NCBI RefSeq assembly: GCF_000332055.1 | Contig: NZ_ALVZ01000210.1 | Span: 1 to 57,047 of the forward strand | Source: Xenococcus sp. PCC 7305 | Lineage (GTDB): Bacteria; Cyanobacteriota; Cyanobacteriia; Cyanobacteriales; Xenococcaceae | Direction of reading: 5' to 3' | Length of the DNA stretch: 57,047 bases | Part shown: piece by piece, positions 37,270-45,140 of the stretch | Layout: every line of letters begins with the position of its first letter | How positions within the stretch are numbered: the stretch's first letter is position 1 | The notes under the pieces: generated by a model | Database searches by the model: none | What the model was told of the DNA's origin: nothing | Seen by the model: the letters and a program-made list of their open reading frames with translations, nothing else | Translations under genes and position numbers: made by a program

Positions 37270-38124
37270 TCATAAATGTTTATTGATGATTGACAGCGTC
37301 ATTTCAGCAAGGGCGACCGGGACTTCCAAAGGAGCTAAATGACCACATTCAGGCAATTCTAAAACATTACCATGCCCAGAGTCGAATAGCCGATGAAAGC
37401 TAGCTAAGTGATGAACATATTTCGGCTCCATAATCCGATCCTTTTGTCCGGCAATAAAGTATACAGGTTGTGCCAAACGGGAAACTAGTCTTGGCAAATA
37501 ATGAACTTCTTCTTCTGTTGTTGTTTGCAATAACGAACCTAATGCCGCTTCGGAATCGGCATTGATTAAATCAATAATCCTTTGACGAGCCCAATTAAGA
37601 GAAATGGGACGGTAGACCATCATCCGAGAAAAAATCAAACTTAGTCCGGGGATATAAGGTAACCAGGTCGGGCGAAATTTGACTATCTGTTGTCCTGCAT
37701 TACGAAACTTGGCAAATTCCTCCCTCACATAAATCCCTCCCCCAGAATTGACTCCAATAACTCCTTGAATGACTTGAGGCGCTAAATCTGCTGACCACAG
37801 AGCAATGCTACCTCCCAAAGAATGTCCAATTAACCAGGCATTTTCGACTTTCAAGCGAGCCAGAAAATCACAGAGATCCTGAGCATAAGCTGCAAGACTA
37901 TAATCGCGCTTAACCGAATTCTGAATATTTCGTGAAGTGCCAAATCCTCGGAGGTCGTATCGTAAACATTGATAATCGGCTTGAAGAATGTCAACGACAG
38001 GTTGCCAATAGTGATGACTAAGAAGCCAGCCATGAACAAACACTAAGACAGGAAGTCGTGAATTGGCAACAGGTTTAGTTATTTGGTAGGAATAATCTGT
38101 TCCAGATATTGTTATTGAAGGCAT
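37270..38124 (-). CDS. Alpha/beta hydrolase
   Basis: The 284-residue hydrolase has the usual catalytic triad: Ser in GHSLGG (oxyanion HGW at VFVHGW), Asp in GQKDRIMEP and His in ECGHLAPLE near the C-terminus. A cap region lies between about 135 and 215. Esterase, lipase or haloalkane-like roles cannot be separated. It is first in a likely three-gene operon with the PlsY fusion and CNNM genes; a lipid-related substrate would fit but is unproven. The start is ATG 38124. Confidence 0.9.
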   Translation of the reverse strand: MPSITISGTDYSYQITKPVANSRLPVLVFVHGWLLSHHYWQPVVDILQADYQCLRYDLRGFGTSRNIQNSVKRDYSLAAYAQDLCDFLARLKVENAWLIGHSLGGSIALWSADLAPQVIQGVIGVNSGGGIYVREEFAKFRNAGQQIVKFRPTWLPYIPGLSLIFSRMMVYRPISLNWARQRIIDLINADSEAALGSLLQTTTEEEVHYLPRLVSRLAQPVYFIAGQKDRIMEPKYVHHLASFHRLFDSGHGNVLELPECGHLAPLEVPVALAEMTLSIINKHL

Positions 38125-38252
38125 ATTGTAATCCTATCACCAATCTCTCCCCTCAATTCTTCATTATCTAACTAGCTATTCACTCAAAATCACTGTTAAA
38201 GTTGATAACTGACCACGTCCTTATTATCCCGCTTGACGGGACGAATGGGAAT

Positions 38253-38273
38253 AACTGATAACTGATAACTGAT
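38253..38273 (+). repeat. AACTGAT heptamer repeats
   Basis: Three AACTGAT units lie directly before the SRPBCC start codon. Upstream, CCCG-CTTGA-CGGG (38229-38241) is a small hairpin. Confidence 0.6.
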
Positions 38274-38275
38274 TT

Positions 38276-38932
38276 ATGTCTGGGATCCTGAATAAATTGA
38301 AATTTAATCTCTTTCTGGGAAGCTGTATTTTGGCGATCGCCATTAATATTTCAATAACATCTGCTCATGCCAAACTATTTGACGGCCCAGTTGACCAACT
38401 TCCTGTCTTAGAAAGAGTTGCTCTGCGAGAGGGCAAGGTAATTATCACAGGTCAGAAAGGCGAATATGTTTGCCGTATTTTGGTTACTAGTTCTATTGAT
38501 ACTGTCTGGCAAGTCTTGACGGACTACAATAACTTTGAGCTATTCCTCCCAGGAGTAACTGACAGTCAATTGTTGGAGATTAATGGCGATCGCAAAGTAT
38601 TTGAGCAATTTAATCGAATTAAAACTTTGATTTTTAGCACCAAGGCCAGAGTTCGCATGGCTATCACCGAATCTTATCCGCAAAAAATTGCCTTCAACTT
38701 TCTTGATGGAGATTTAGACACTCTAGATGGAACCTGGTTATTAGAACCTGTCTCGCCCTATCCCAGTGCGGCACCAAATCAGGTTTTAATTACCCATCAA
38801 GTCAATGTTGAACCCAATGCTATTCCCAGTCGTAGTTTTTTTTACAATATCTACGAAAATACTCTAGAAAAAACCTTAGTCGCTATTAAACAAGAAGTGG
38901 AGGAAAGATGGGGGATAAGGGATGAGGGATGA
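38276..38932 (+). CDS. SRPBCC/START-like lipid-binding-fold protein with signal peptide
   Basis: The 218-residue protein has an N-terminal signal sequence (about residues 9-31, ending SAHA) and then an SRPBCC fold (polyketide cyclase/START type): VTSSIDTVWQVLTDYNNFELFLPGV is the family signature. Such proteins bind hydrophobic ligands; this one is likely exported to the periplasm or lumen. Its last residues (GIRDEG) are encoded by a GGGATGA repeat array. The start is ATG 38276, directly after heptamer repeats. Confidence 0.87.
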   Translation: MSGILNKLKFNLFLGSCILAIAINISITSAHAKLFDGPVDQLPVLERVALREGKVIITGQKGEYVCRILVTSSIDTVWQVLTDYNNFELFLPGVTDSQLLEINGDRKVFEQFNRIKTLIFSTKARVRMAITESYPQKIAFNFLDGDLDTLDGTWLLEPVSPYPSAAPNQVLITHQVNVEPNAIPSRSFFYNIYENTLEKTLVAIKQEVEERWGIRDEG

Positions 38933-38970
38933 GGGATGAGGGATGAAAGATGAAGGATGAAGGATGAAGA
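38911..38970 (+). repeat. GGGATGA heptamer array overlapping the SRPBCC stop
   Basis: Units GGGATAA, GGGATGA (several) and AGGATGA run for about 60 bp in the sense direction. The SRPBCC stop TGA (38930-38932) lies inside the array, so the C-terminal tail is repeat-encoded. Confidence 0.85.
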
Positions 38971-38993
38971 ACAATTACTGTAGTTATACTCAA

Positions 38994-39018
38994 GAAAAAA
39001 CCCAGAAGTTACTCTGGG
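38994..39018 (-). terminator. Rho-independent terminator of psaL
   Basis: On the minus strand CCCAGA-GTAACT-TCTGGG is followed by a run of seven T. The 6-bp GC-rich stem and U-tract fit an intrinsic terminator about 95 bp past the psaL stop. Confidence 0.75.
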
Positions 39019-39077
39019 CTTGAATTATATATAAGCTAAGACCAAGCAATTTAAGTAACAAACTGAGAAATCAAAAC

Positions 39078-39110
39078 TTATTACTTATTACTTATTACTT
39101 ATCACTTATT
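39078..39110 (-). repeat. AAGTAAT heptamer repeats after psaL
   Basis: On the minus strand, units AAGTAAT/AAGTGAT start a few bases after the psaL stop and run in its sense direction. Confidence 0.7.
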
Positions 39111-39112
39111 GA

Positions 39113-39595
39113 TTAAGAGCCAACTCCCTTAAGGACTTCTTGTATAACGTCCGCATAAGGAGTCAGAGAAAGCGCATAAGCAAAAGCTGCTCCACCAGAG
39201 CCACCAAGGAAAAATCCAGTGGCAAATTCGCTCCAACCTGCTTTAGTACCCAATTCCTTGGGTGTATTAGGAGCCGTTACAATAGAAACAGGAGCTCCAC
39301 CCATCGCACTAGCATAAAGCGATAGCGCAATCGTTAAAATGGCAATCAAGCCAATAGCAGCTAAAACCCCAGCAGTTGCAGAGAGGTCAGTGTCTCTTAA
39401 AGGACCAAGTAGAGCGAAAGGACCATAGAGGAAATATCCATGAGCCATGCCGACTTCAAGTCCCCGACCTAGTGGCGACATACCTTCGCGGTAAGCGGGT
39501 AAGTTTTGGATGAATGCTTTGCTGATGTCAGAAGAGTTGAGGGGAGTAGCGAGATTACCTACTTGAGGATCTCCTCCATGTTGAATCGCGTCCAT
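39113..39595 (-). CDS. psaL: Photosystem I reaction centre subunit XI
   Basis: PsaL is a thylakoid-membrane subunit that holds PSI trimers or tetramers together. The 160-residue protein has the conserved stromal N-terminal segment (NLATPLNSS, FIQNLPAYREGMSPLGRGLEVGMAHGYF) and three transmembrane segments (YGPFALLGPLRD, LAAIGLIAILTIALSLYA, FATGFFLGGSGGAAFAYAL). AAGGAG precedes the ATG (39595). psaI lies divergently upstream (172 bp between starts), and a terminator follows the gene. Confidence 0.97.
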   Translation of the reverse strand: MDAIQHGGDPQVGNLATPLNSSDISKAFIQNLPAYREGMSPLGRGLEVGMAHGYFLYGPFALLGPLRDTDLSATAGVLAAIGLIAILTIALSLYASAMGGAPVSIVTAPNTPKELGTKAGWSEFATGFFLGGSGGAAFAYALSLTPYADVIQEVLKGVGS

Positions 39596-39767
39596 AGGAA
39601 TTGAATTTCTCCTTAATTGAAATATTTGACAAGTCCTTGAAATAGCATCACTCTAACCTGGTTCAAGTTCACTTTTTGTTAAGAATCTTTATAACTAAGC
39701 AAATTGTGCAAACTTCGCAGTAATATCCAAATTGTTAGAGTTTTCATAAAGTATAGGATAACAGCAT

Positions 39768-39884
39768 ATGATTGGAGATTTCGCAGCTTCTTGGATTCCC
39801 GTGGTTATGGTTCCTTTTATTGGCATGGTTTGTTTTGCAGTTTCGATGGCTCTTTTCTTCTTCTATGTTGAAAGTGAAGCTTAA
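39768..39884 (+). CDS. psaI: Photosystem I reaction centre subunit VIII
   Basis: This is a very short gene of 38 codons. The peptide starts MIGDFAASWIPVVMVP, continues with one membrane helix rich in Phe, Met and Val and ends VESEA, matching PsaI, which packs next to PsaL in photosystem I. The ATG at 39768 follows the weak ribosome site AGGATA. In cyanobacteria psaI is often in the same operon as psaL; here it is divergent. A strong terminator lies 72 bp downstream. Confidence 0.92.
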   Translation: MIGDFAASWIPVVMVPFIGMVCFAVSMALFFFYVESEA

Positions 39885-39955
39885 GTTTTGTTAACGCAAA
39901 CAAATTTATTTTTGTTAATAATTGGTTTTGATTTGTTCGATCATTCATAAAAACA

Positions 39956-39992
39956 AGCCTGATCCACATAACGGATCAGGCTTTTTATTTTA
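39956..39992. terminator. Strong bidirectional Rho-independent terminator (psaI / rnj)
   Basis: AGCCTGATCC (39956-39965), loop ACATAAC, GGATCAGGCT (39973-39982) is a perfect 10-bp stem followed on the plus strand by TTTTTATTTT. On the minus strand it is followed by TTGTTTTT. It lies between psaI and the 3' end of rnj and can serve both. Confidence 0.9.
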
Positions 39993-40022
39993 TTGGTTAA
40001 CGATGGAACTCCTCGTTGCTTT

Positions 40023-41816
40023 TTATGACGCTACTGAAGCAGCGGCAGAACGTCTTCTTTTGCGTGTTGTCCGAATCGCTGGAGGCTTTTCTGGGGTTTG
40101 CATTAAGAAAACCACCAAAGGGCGACTCTGGAATTCTCTTCTAATTAACCTTTGTAAGGCACCTTCGATTTCAACTCGCAGACCTGCCCAATCTACTTCC
40201 AACTCATTATCAACTGTGGTACTAAAACTACCCCAGCGATCGCGTAAAAGATTTTCCAAGGTTCTAGATATCAATTGCTGTAGCAGAGTTTGCTCAACGA
40301 CTGTAACGACACCCCGTAAATGAACCCCTGGCTCAGCGACCAGTTTGCCATCCCAACCAATTGCTGTTGCGACAGTGACAACACCATCTTCTGCTAGCTG
40401 TTGTCTTTCTTTTAAGACGGCGTCATGAACTATGCCAGCTCTATCTACCAATTCAATTCCAGAAGTTACTTGACCGACAATTTGAATGCTTTCTTGAGTG
40501 AGCTCGATGATATCACCGTTATCGATTAAGACCATATTTTCCTTAGGAATCCCCATGTTCTGAGCCATCAGAGAATGCTTAACTAACATCCGATGTTCTC
40601 CATGAACAGGTACAAAGAATTTTGGTCTGGTTAAATTTAGCATCAGTTTATGGTCTTCCTGGGCACCATGACCTGAAACGTGAATTCCATGACCTCTACC
40701 GTAAATAACATTCGCGCCCTGCATCATCAGGCGATCAATTGTATTTACTACCCCAATGGTATTACCAGGAATTGGGTTGGCAGAAAAGACGATAGTATCT
40801 CCTTGTTGGACTTTGATATGCCGATGTTCCCCTTTGGAAATTCGAGTCAAGGCCGCTAAAGGTTCTCCTTGAGAACCTGTGGTCAGAATGAGGGTTTTAT
40901 CTTCGGGCAGCCGATTCAAAGATCTTAAGGGTTCAAAGAGATTATCTGGACATTTGATATATCCTAATTTACGAGCATGGGCAATGACATTTAGCATCGA
41001 GCGCCCGACTACTACGACTTTCCGTTGTAGTTTCTGAGCTATGTTGAGAATAATATTTACCCGATGCACTGAGGAGGCAAAGGTCGTCACCATGATTCTT
41101 CCCTGGGCTTGGGAAAAGATCCTCTCTAAATTGGGAGCGACACTACTTTCTGAGGGAGTATGCCCTGGCACTTCAGCATTTGTGGAGTCACTGAGGAGGC
41201 ATAATACGCCTTTTTCGCCGTGCTCGGCTAATTTTTGGAGGTCGTAATGCTCTCCATCTACAGGAGTATGGTCAATTTTAAAGTCCCCGGTATGGATAAT
41301 CACACCTAATGGCGTATGAATCGCCACACTAAAGCTATCGGCGATCGAATGGGTATTGCGAATAAATTCAGCAGCAAAATGTTGACCTAAGCGAACTATT
41401 TCTCGGGGGGTTACGCTTTTGAGGGTTGTGCGATCGCTAACTCCGGCTTCTTCCAATTTATCTCGCAATAAGGTCATGGCTAATCTTGGGCCATAAATTA
41501 CTGGAATATCAAATTGCTTGAGGTGATAAGCGATGCCGCCAATATGATCTTCATGACCATGAGTCACAATCATGCCCTTAATACGGTGACTATTCTCTCT
41601 CAAATAGGTCATATCAGGCAAAACAATATTGATGCCATGCATCTCGTCTGTGGGAAATGCTAAGCCTGCATCGAGAAGAATAATTTCGTCCCCATATTCG
41701 AAGACACAGGTGTTTTTGCCGATTTCATGGAGTCCACCAAGGGGAATGATTTTAATCGCGTTATTATTTGTTTTTTGAGTCATTGGTTTGGTGTTGATTT
41801 GAGGTTTTGCTTTCAT
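40023..41816 (-). CDS. rnj: Ribonuclease J
   Basis: RNase J is a metallo-beta-lactamase-fold ribonuclease with endo- and 5'-exonuclease activity. The 597-residue protein has the zinc-binding motif HGHEDH (residues 86-91), LLSDSTNAEVPGHTPSE, the beta-CASP region and RGHGIHVSGHGAQEDHKLMLNLTRP, and a C-terminal domain. It ends in a basic, alanine-rich tail (TTRKRRRSAAASVAS). ATG 41816 was kept; an ATG 11 codons on (41783) is possible and neither has a clear ribosome site. In cyanobacteria rnj follows dapA and asd, as here, though 620 bp separate it from dapA. Confidence 0.95.
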   Translation of the reverse strand: MKAKPQINTKPMTQKTNNNAIKIIPLGGLHEIGKNTCVFEYGDEIILLDAGLAFPTDEMHGINIVLPDMTYLRENSHRIKGMIVTHGHEDHIGGIAYHLKQFDIPVIYGPRLAMTLLRDKLEEAGVSDRTTLKSVTPREIVRLGQHFAAEFIRNTHSIADSFSVAIHTPLGVIIHTGDFKIDHTPVDGEHYDLQKLAEHGEKGVLCLLSDSTNAEVPGHTPSESSVAPNLERIFSQAQGRIMVTTFASSVHRVNIILNIAQKLQRKVVVVGRSMLNVIAHARKLGYIKCPDNLFEPLRSLNRLPEDKTLILTTGSQGEPLAALTRISKGEHRHIKVQQGDTIVFSANPIPGNTIGVVNTIDRLMMQGANVIYGRGHGIHVSGHGAQEDHKLMLNLTRPKFFVPVHGEHRMLVKHSLMAQNMGIPKENMVLIDNGDIIELTQESIQIVGQVTSGIELVDRAGIVHDAVLKERQQLAEDGVVTVATAIGWDGKLVAEPGVHLRGVVTVVEQTLLQQLISRTLENLLRDRWGSFSTTVDNELEVDWAGLRVEIEGALQRLIRREFQSRPLVVFLMQTPEKPPAIRTTRKRRRSAAASVAS

Positions 41817-42436
41817 TTACTAAGAAGGTAATTGTGAATAGTTGCTTATTTTATTTGCTTAAATAGTGAGTTTTATAAGTCGGCAGAATAGTGAATAGAA
41901 ATAAGTTTTTTCCCGGTCTCTTGCTTCTTAAAAACTGGTGCTTTAAGTATTGTTGATATACTGCTTCATTTGATTTCCGATTAGACTATTAGTCTATTTT
42001 TTTCATCGGCAATCCCGCCCACTCAACAGTTGATTTTTGTTAAAACATTGTTCAGTATCCACGACGAAATAGCTGTCCCTAAACTCGAGCCGTCAAATCA
42101 ATATATCTTATATAATTTCCTAGAGACAATCATGTTTTCTTCCGAAAAACACAACTGGTCTCAATATAGTCCAAGGCGGTTTTATCTTGACTCAATAGCA
42201 CTCCTCCCGTGAGTTTGATGGTTTGTTACACATAAGCTTTTTATCTCAAATTATTTCTTTGCAGCCAACAAAACTATCTTTTGTATAGTGTAATTTGATG
42301 TTTTCAGCAATTATAGTCAATTTAATAAATTTCGCATTCTCAACTTAAATTATGATTTCGCAAAAGTCTTATTTTCTCAGTCATCTGACAACCAAAACAA
42401 TTTAACAAATGCCGTCACTTATGGATGACAAAACAA
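41817..42436. other. 620-bp spacer between rnj and dapA
   Basis: This region lacks a convincing gene; a 60-codon plus-strand frame at 42030-42212 starts with TTG and looks random. It would be the leader of rnj or hold its promoter. A plus-strand hairpin followed by T7 lies at 41982-42003 (see separate entry). Confidence 0.45.
41982..42003 (+). terminator. Candidate intrinsic terminator with no assigned transcript
   Basis: TAGACT-ATT-AGTCTA (41982-41996... stem arms 41982-41987 and 41991-41996) is followed by TTTTTTT. An outer CCGAT/ATCGG pair brackets it. The stem is short and AT-rich. It points along the plus strand, where no gene ends, so it might end an unannotated RNA antisense to the rnj leader. 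Confidence 0.4.
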
Positions 42437-43327
42437 TTAAAGTAAATTCTGTTCTTTAAGTTCTACTTTCAGTTTTTCCAATAAATCTAATTGTAACGCA
42501 CAAAGAGGAGAACGCAAACTTCCGACTTGCCAACCTTGTAAATTAAGGGCTGCCTTAATAGGAATCGGATTAGTAGTGGCAAATAAAATTTTAAACAAAG
42601 AAAACAATTGTAATTGAATTTTCGTTGCCAATTGATTGTTTCCCTCATTAAAAGCTTGGATCATTTGCTGTATTTGTTTCCCCACTATATGGGATGCCAC
42701 GCTAACAACCCCCACCGCTCCTACGGTCAACATGGGCAAAGTGAGGGAATCCTCTCCTGAATAGATGGCAAATGACGATGAAGTTGAACGGCGGATTTGA
42801 CAAACCTGCTCTAGATCGCCACTGGCTTCTTTAATGGCAATAATATTATCAATTTCTGACAGTCTTGCAACTGTGGAAGCTTCCAGATTACGACTAGTTC
42901 TGCCTGGGACATTGTAAAGCATAATTGGCAAATCGGGACAAGCTTGTGCGATCGCTTTAAAATGTTGATAAAGACCTTCTTGAGGCGGCTTATTATAATA
43001 AGGGACGACTTGTAAAGAACCATCCAGGCCCAGCATAGAAGCTTTCTGCGTTGCGGAGATCGCTTCTTGAGTGGAGTTAGAACCCGTTCCCGCAATGATT
43101 TTGCCCTGATTGCCAATAGCTTGTTTGACTACTTGAAATAATTTAAACTCTTCTTCCCAAGTCAAACTCGGAGATTCCCCTGTGGTACCACAGATAACTA
43201 GGCCATCATTCCCATTTTCCAACAAATGCACAGCTAATTTTTCAGCTACTGCATAGTCAACACTCCCATCAGCAGCAAAAGGGGTGACCATTGCTGCTAA
43301 TACTTTACCAAAAGGTTCGTTGCTCAT
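42437..43327 (-). CDS. dapA: 4-hydroxy-tetrahydrodipicolinate synthase
   Basis: DapA condenses pyruvate with aspartate semialdehyde, the first step of the lysine/diaminopimelate branch. The 296-residue TIM-barrel enzyme shows the Schiff-base Lys166 (AIKEASGD), Tyr138 (LYNVPGRT), the GTTGES loop (47-52) and the Arg of the carboxylate site (PGRT). It lies 22 bp behind asd, whose product is its substrate, so both are in one operon with rnj further downstream. The start is ATG 43327. Confidence 0.97.
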   Translation of the reverse strand: MSNEPFGKVLAAMVTPFAADGSVDYAVAEKLAVHLLENGNDGLVICGTTGESPSLTWEEEFKLFQVVKQAIGNQGKIIAGTGSNSTQEAISATQKASMLGLDGSLQVVPYYNKPPQEGLYQHFKAIAQACPDLPIMLYNVPGRTSRNLEASTVARLSEIDNIIAIKEASGDLEQVCQIRRSTSSSFAIYSGEDSLTLPMLTVGAVGVVSVASHIVGKQIQQMIQAFNEGNNQLATKIQLQLFSLFKILFATTNPIPIKAALNLQGWQVGSLRSPLCALQLDLLEKLKVELKEQNLL

Positions 43328-43349
43328 GAGCTATCTCTTGAAGTTTATT

Positions 43350-44393
43350 CTAAATTGCTGCGGTAACTTCAGTTACTTTCAGCAAATCTTTTTCTAACAG
43401 TAATTCGGCAATCTGAACCGCGTTCAAAGCTGCTCCTTTGCGGATCTGATCGCCACAAAGCCATAGTTCTAAACCATTGGCATGGGAAATATCCTGACGA
43501 ATGCGACCGACTAACACATCATCTTCTCCCGTCGCATCTATTGGCATCGGGAAGTAGTTCTGCTCCCAATCCTCGACTAATTTGACCCCCTCAGCTCCTT
43601 TCATAAGTTCTTGGGCTTTTTCGATGGGAAAAGGTTGGTCAAATTCTAGGTTAATTGCTTCAGAATGGGCTCTTAATACAGGAACCCGTACACAGGTTGC
43701 TGTGACTCGCAATTGGGGATCTGCAAAAATTTTCCTGGTTTCGTTGACCATTTTCATCTCTTCTTGGCAATACCCATTAGAGCCTAAAGGTGAATTGTGA
43801 GGAAAAAGGTTAAAGGCCAAAGGATAAGGTAGAACTTCTGGCTTGGGAGTTTCCCCGTTAAGGATGTCCTGAGCTTGAGTTTCCACTTCTGCCATGGCCC
43901 GAGCTCCAGCGCCAGAGGCTGATTGATAAGTTGAGACAACTATTCGCTTAATGGGTTGTACCTGATGGAGAGGATAAATAGCGACTCCCATTAAAATCGT
44001 GGTGCAATTGGGATTGGCAATAATTCCTTGGTGTTCTGCTATGGCTTCGGGGTTAATTTCAGGAACAATCAAAGGTACATCCTCATCCATGCGGAAAGCA
44101 CTAGAATTATCTATGACAACTGCACCTGCTGAGACGGCGGCAGCAGCATATTTCTTAGAGGTCGAACCCCCAGCCGAGGCCAAGACAATATCAATTCCGG
44201 CGAAAGATTCATCACTAACAGCTTCTACTGTTAATTCTTGACCGCAGAATGGGATCTTGCTGCCCGCAGAACGAGGAGAGGCCAACAATTTCAAATTTTT
44301 GAGCGGAAAATTACGACTTTCCAGCAATGCTAGCAGTTCTTGCCCGACTGCTCCTGTTGCGCCTAAGATAGCGACATTAATTCCACCAGACAA
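43350..44393 (-). CDS. asd: Aspartate-semialdehyde dehydrogenase
   Basis: Asd reduces aspartyl phosphate with NADPH in the lysine, threonine and methionine pathways. The 347-residue protein has ILGATGAVG (9-17), the active-site Cys130 in NPNCTTI and SASGAGARAM. It starts at TTG 44393: the frame is closed by a TAA three codons upstream, GGAGG lies 10 nt ahead, and the conserved start (INVAILGATG) begins within five codons. dapA follows after 22 bp. Confidence 0.96.
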   Translation of the reverse strand: MSGGINVAILGATGAVGQELLALLESRNFPLKNLKLLASPRSAGSKIPFCGQELTVEAVSDESFAGIDIVLASAGGSTSKKYAAAAVSAGAVVIDNSSAFRMDEDVPLIVPEINPEAIAEHQGIIANPNCTTILMGVAIYPLHQVQPIKRIVVSTYQSASGAGARAMAEVETQAQDILNGETPKPEVLPYPLAFNLFPHNSPLGSNGYCQEEMKMVNETRKIFADPQLRVTATCVRVPVLRAHSEAINLEFDQPFPIEKAQELMKGAEGVKLVEDWEQNYFPMPIDATGEDDVLVGRIRQDISHANGLELWLCGDQIRKGAALNAVQIAELLLEKDLLKVTEVTAAI

Positions 44394-44506
44394 AGTATCT
44401 TATCCTCCAAGGTGCGATCTCGATTTTCTTAAATAGTAATTAGTAGTTCTACATCTTATCAGAATAGAATAGTACTGCAATATTAAAGTTTTTTCCTCTT
44501 GGTCTT

Positions 44507-45088
44507 ATGGTTATTGCTACACGCAGAAAATTCACAATTGAGGAATATCACCAACTCGCCGATTGGGGATTTTTCACGGAAAATGCCAAAATAGAGCTTA
44601 TTAGGGGAGAAATCATTGAAATGGCACCCAAGAGAACGCCCCATTCGGTTTGCAATTCCCGCCTCTGGAAACAACTTTATGAACTTATTGGCCAACAAGC
44701 TGAAATCAGAGTACAAGAGCCAATTATGCTCTTGTCAAATAGTGAGCCCGAACCGGATATTGTAATTGCTAAGAAAAAATCTGATGATTATCTAACTGCT
44801 CATCCTACCGCTGAAGAAATTATCTTAGTCATTGAGATTTCCGATTCTACTCTTAATTACGATCGCGAAACCAAATTATCCTTGTATGCCGAGGCAGGAA
44901 TAAGGGATTATTGGATCTTTAACTTAGTAGTTAATCATTTAGAGGTTTATACTTATCCTTTTTCTGATGGTCAGGGAATATTTGATTATCGGACCAAAAA
45001 TATTGTGTTGCCTAATGAAAAAATTGCTATTCCTGGTTTTTTAGAGTTAGATTTGGAATTGACTGCTATTTTTCCTAATTCAATTTAG
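44507..45088 (+). CDS. Uma2 family endonuclease-fold protein
   Basis: The 193-residue protein has the PD-(D/E)xK nuclease fold of the Uma2 family (DUF820), which is greatly expanded in cyanobacteria. Residues: RRKFTIEEYHQLADWG, then RGEIIEMAP, the catalytic-type Glu/Asp pattern in SEPEPDIVI and LVIEISDSTLNYDRETKLSLYAEAGIRDYWI. The biological role of the family is not established. It has its own ATG at 44507 and is divergent from asd. Confidence 0.92.
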   Translation: MVIATRRKFTIEEYHQLADWGFFTENAKIELIRGEIIEMAPKRTPHSVCNSRLWKQLYELIGQQAEIRVQEPIMLLSNSEPEPDIVIAKKKSDDYLTAHPTAEEIILVIEISDSTLNYDRETKLSLYAEAGIRDYWIFNLVVNHLEVYTYPFSDGQGIFDYRTKNIVLPNEKIAIPGFLELDLELTAIFPNSI

Positions 45089-45140
45089 GACTGCAAGATG
45101 TAGTAAACTTGTATAAGTATTCGGTTAATTATTAATTCTC

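Noticed and set aside
42030-42212. 60-codon frame in the dapA-rnj spacer
   Set aside because: It starts at TTG without a ribosome site and the composition does not look coding.
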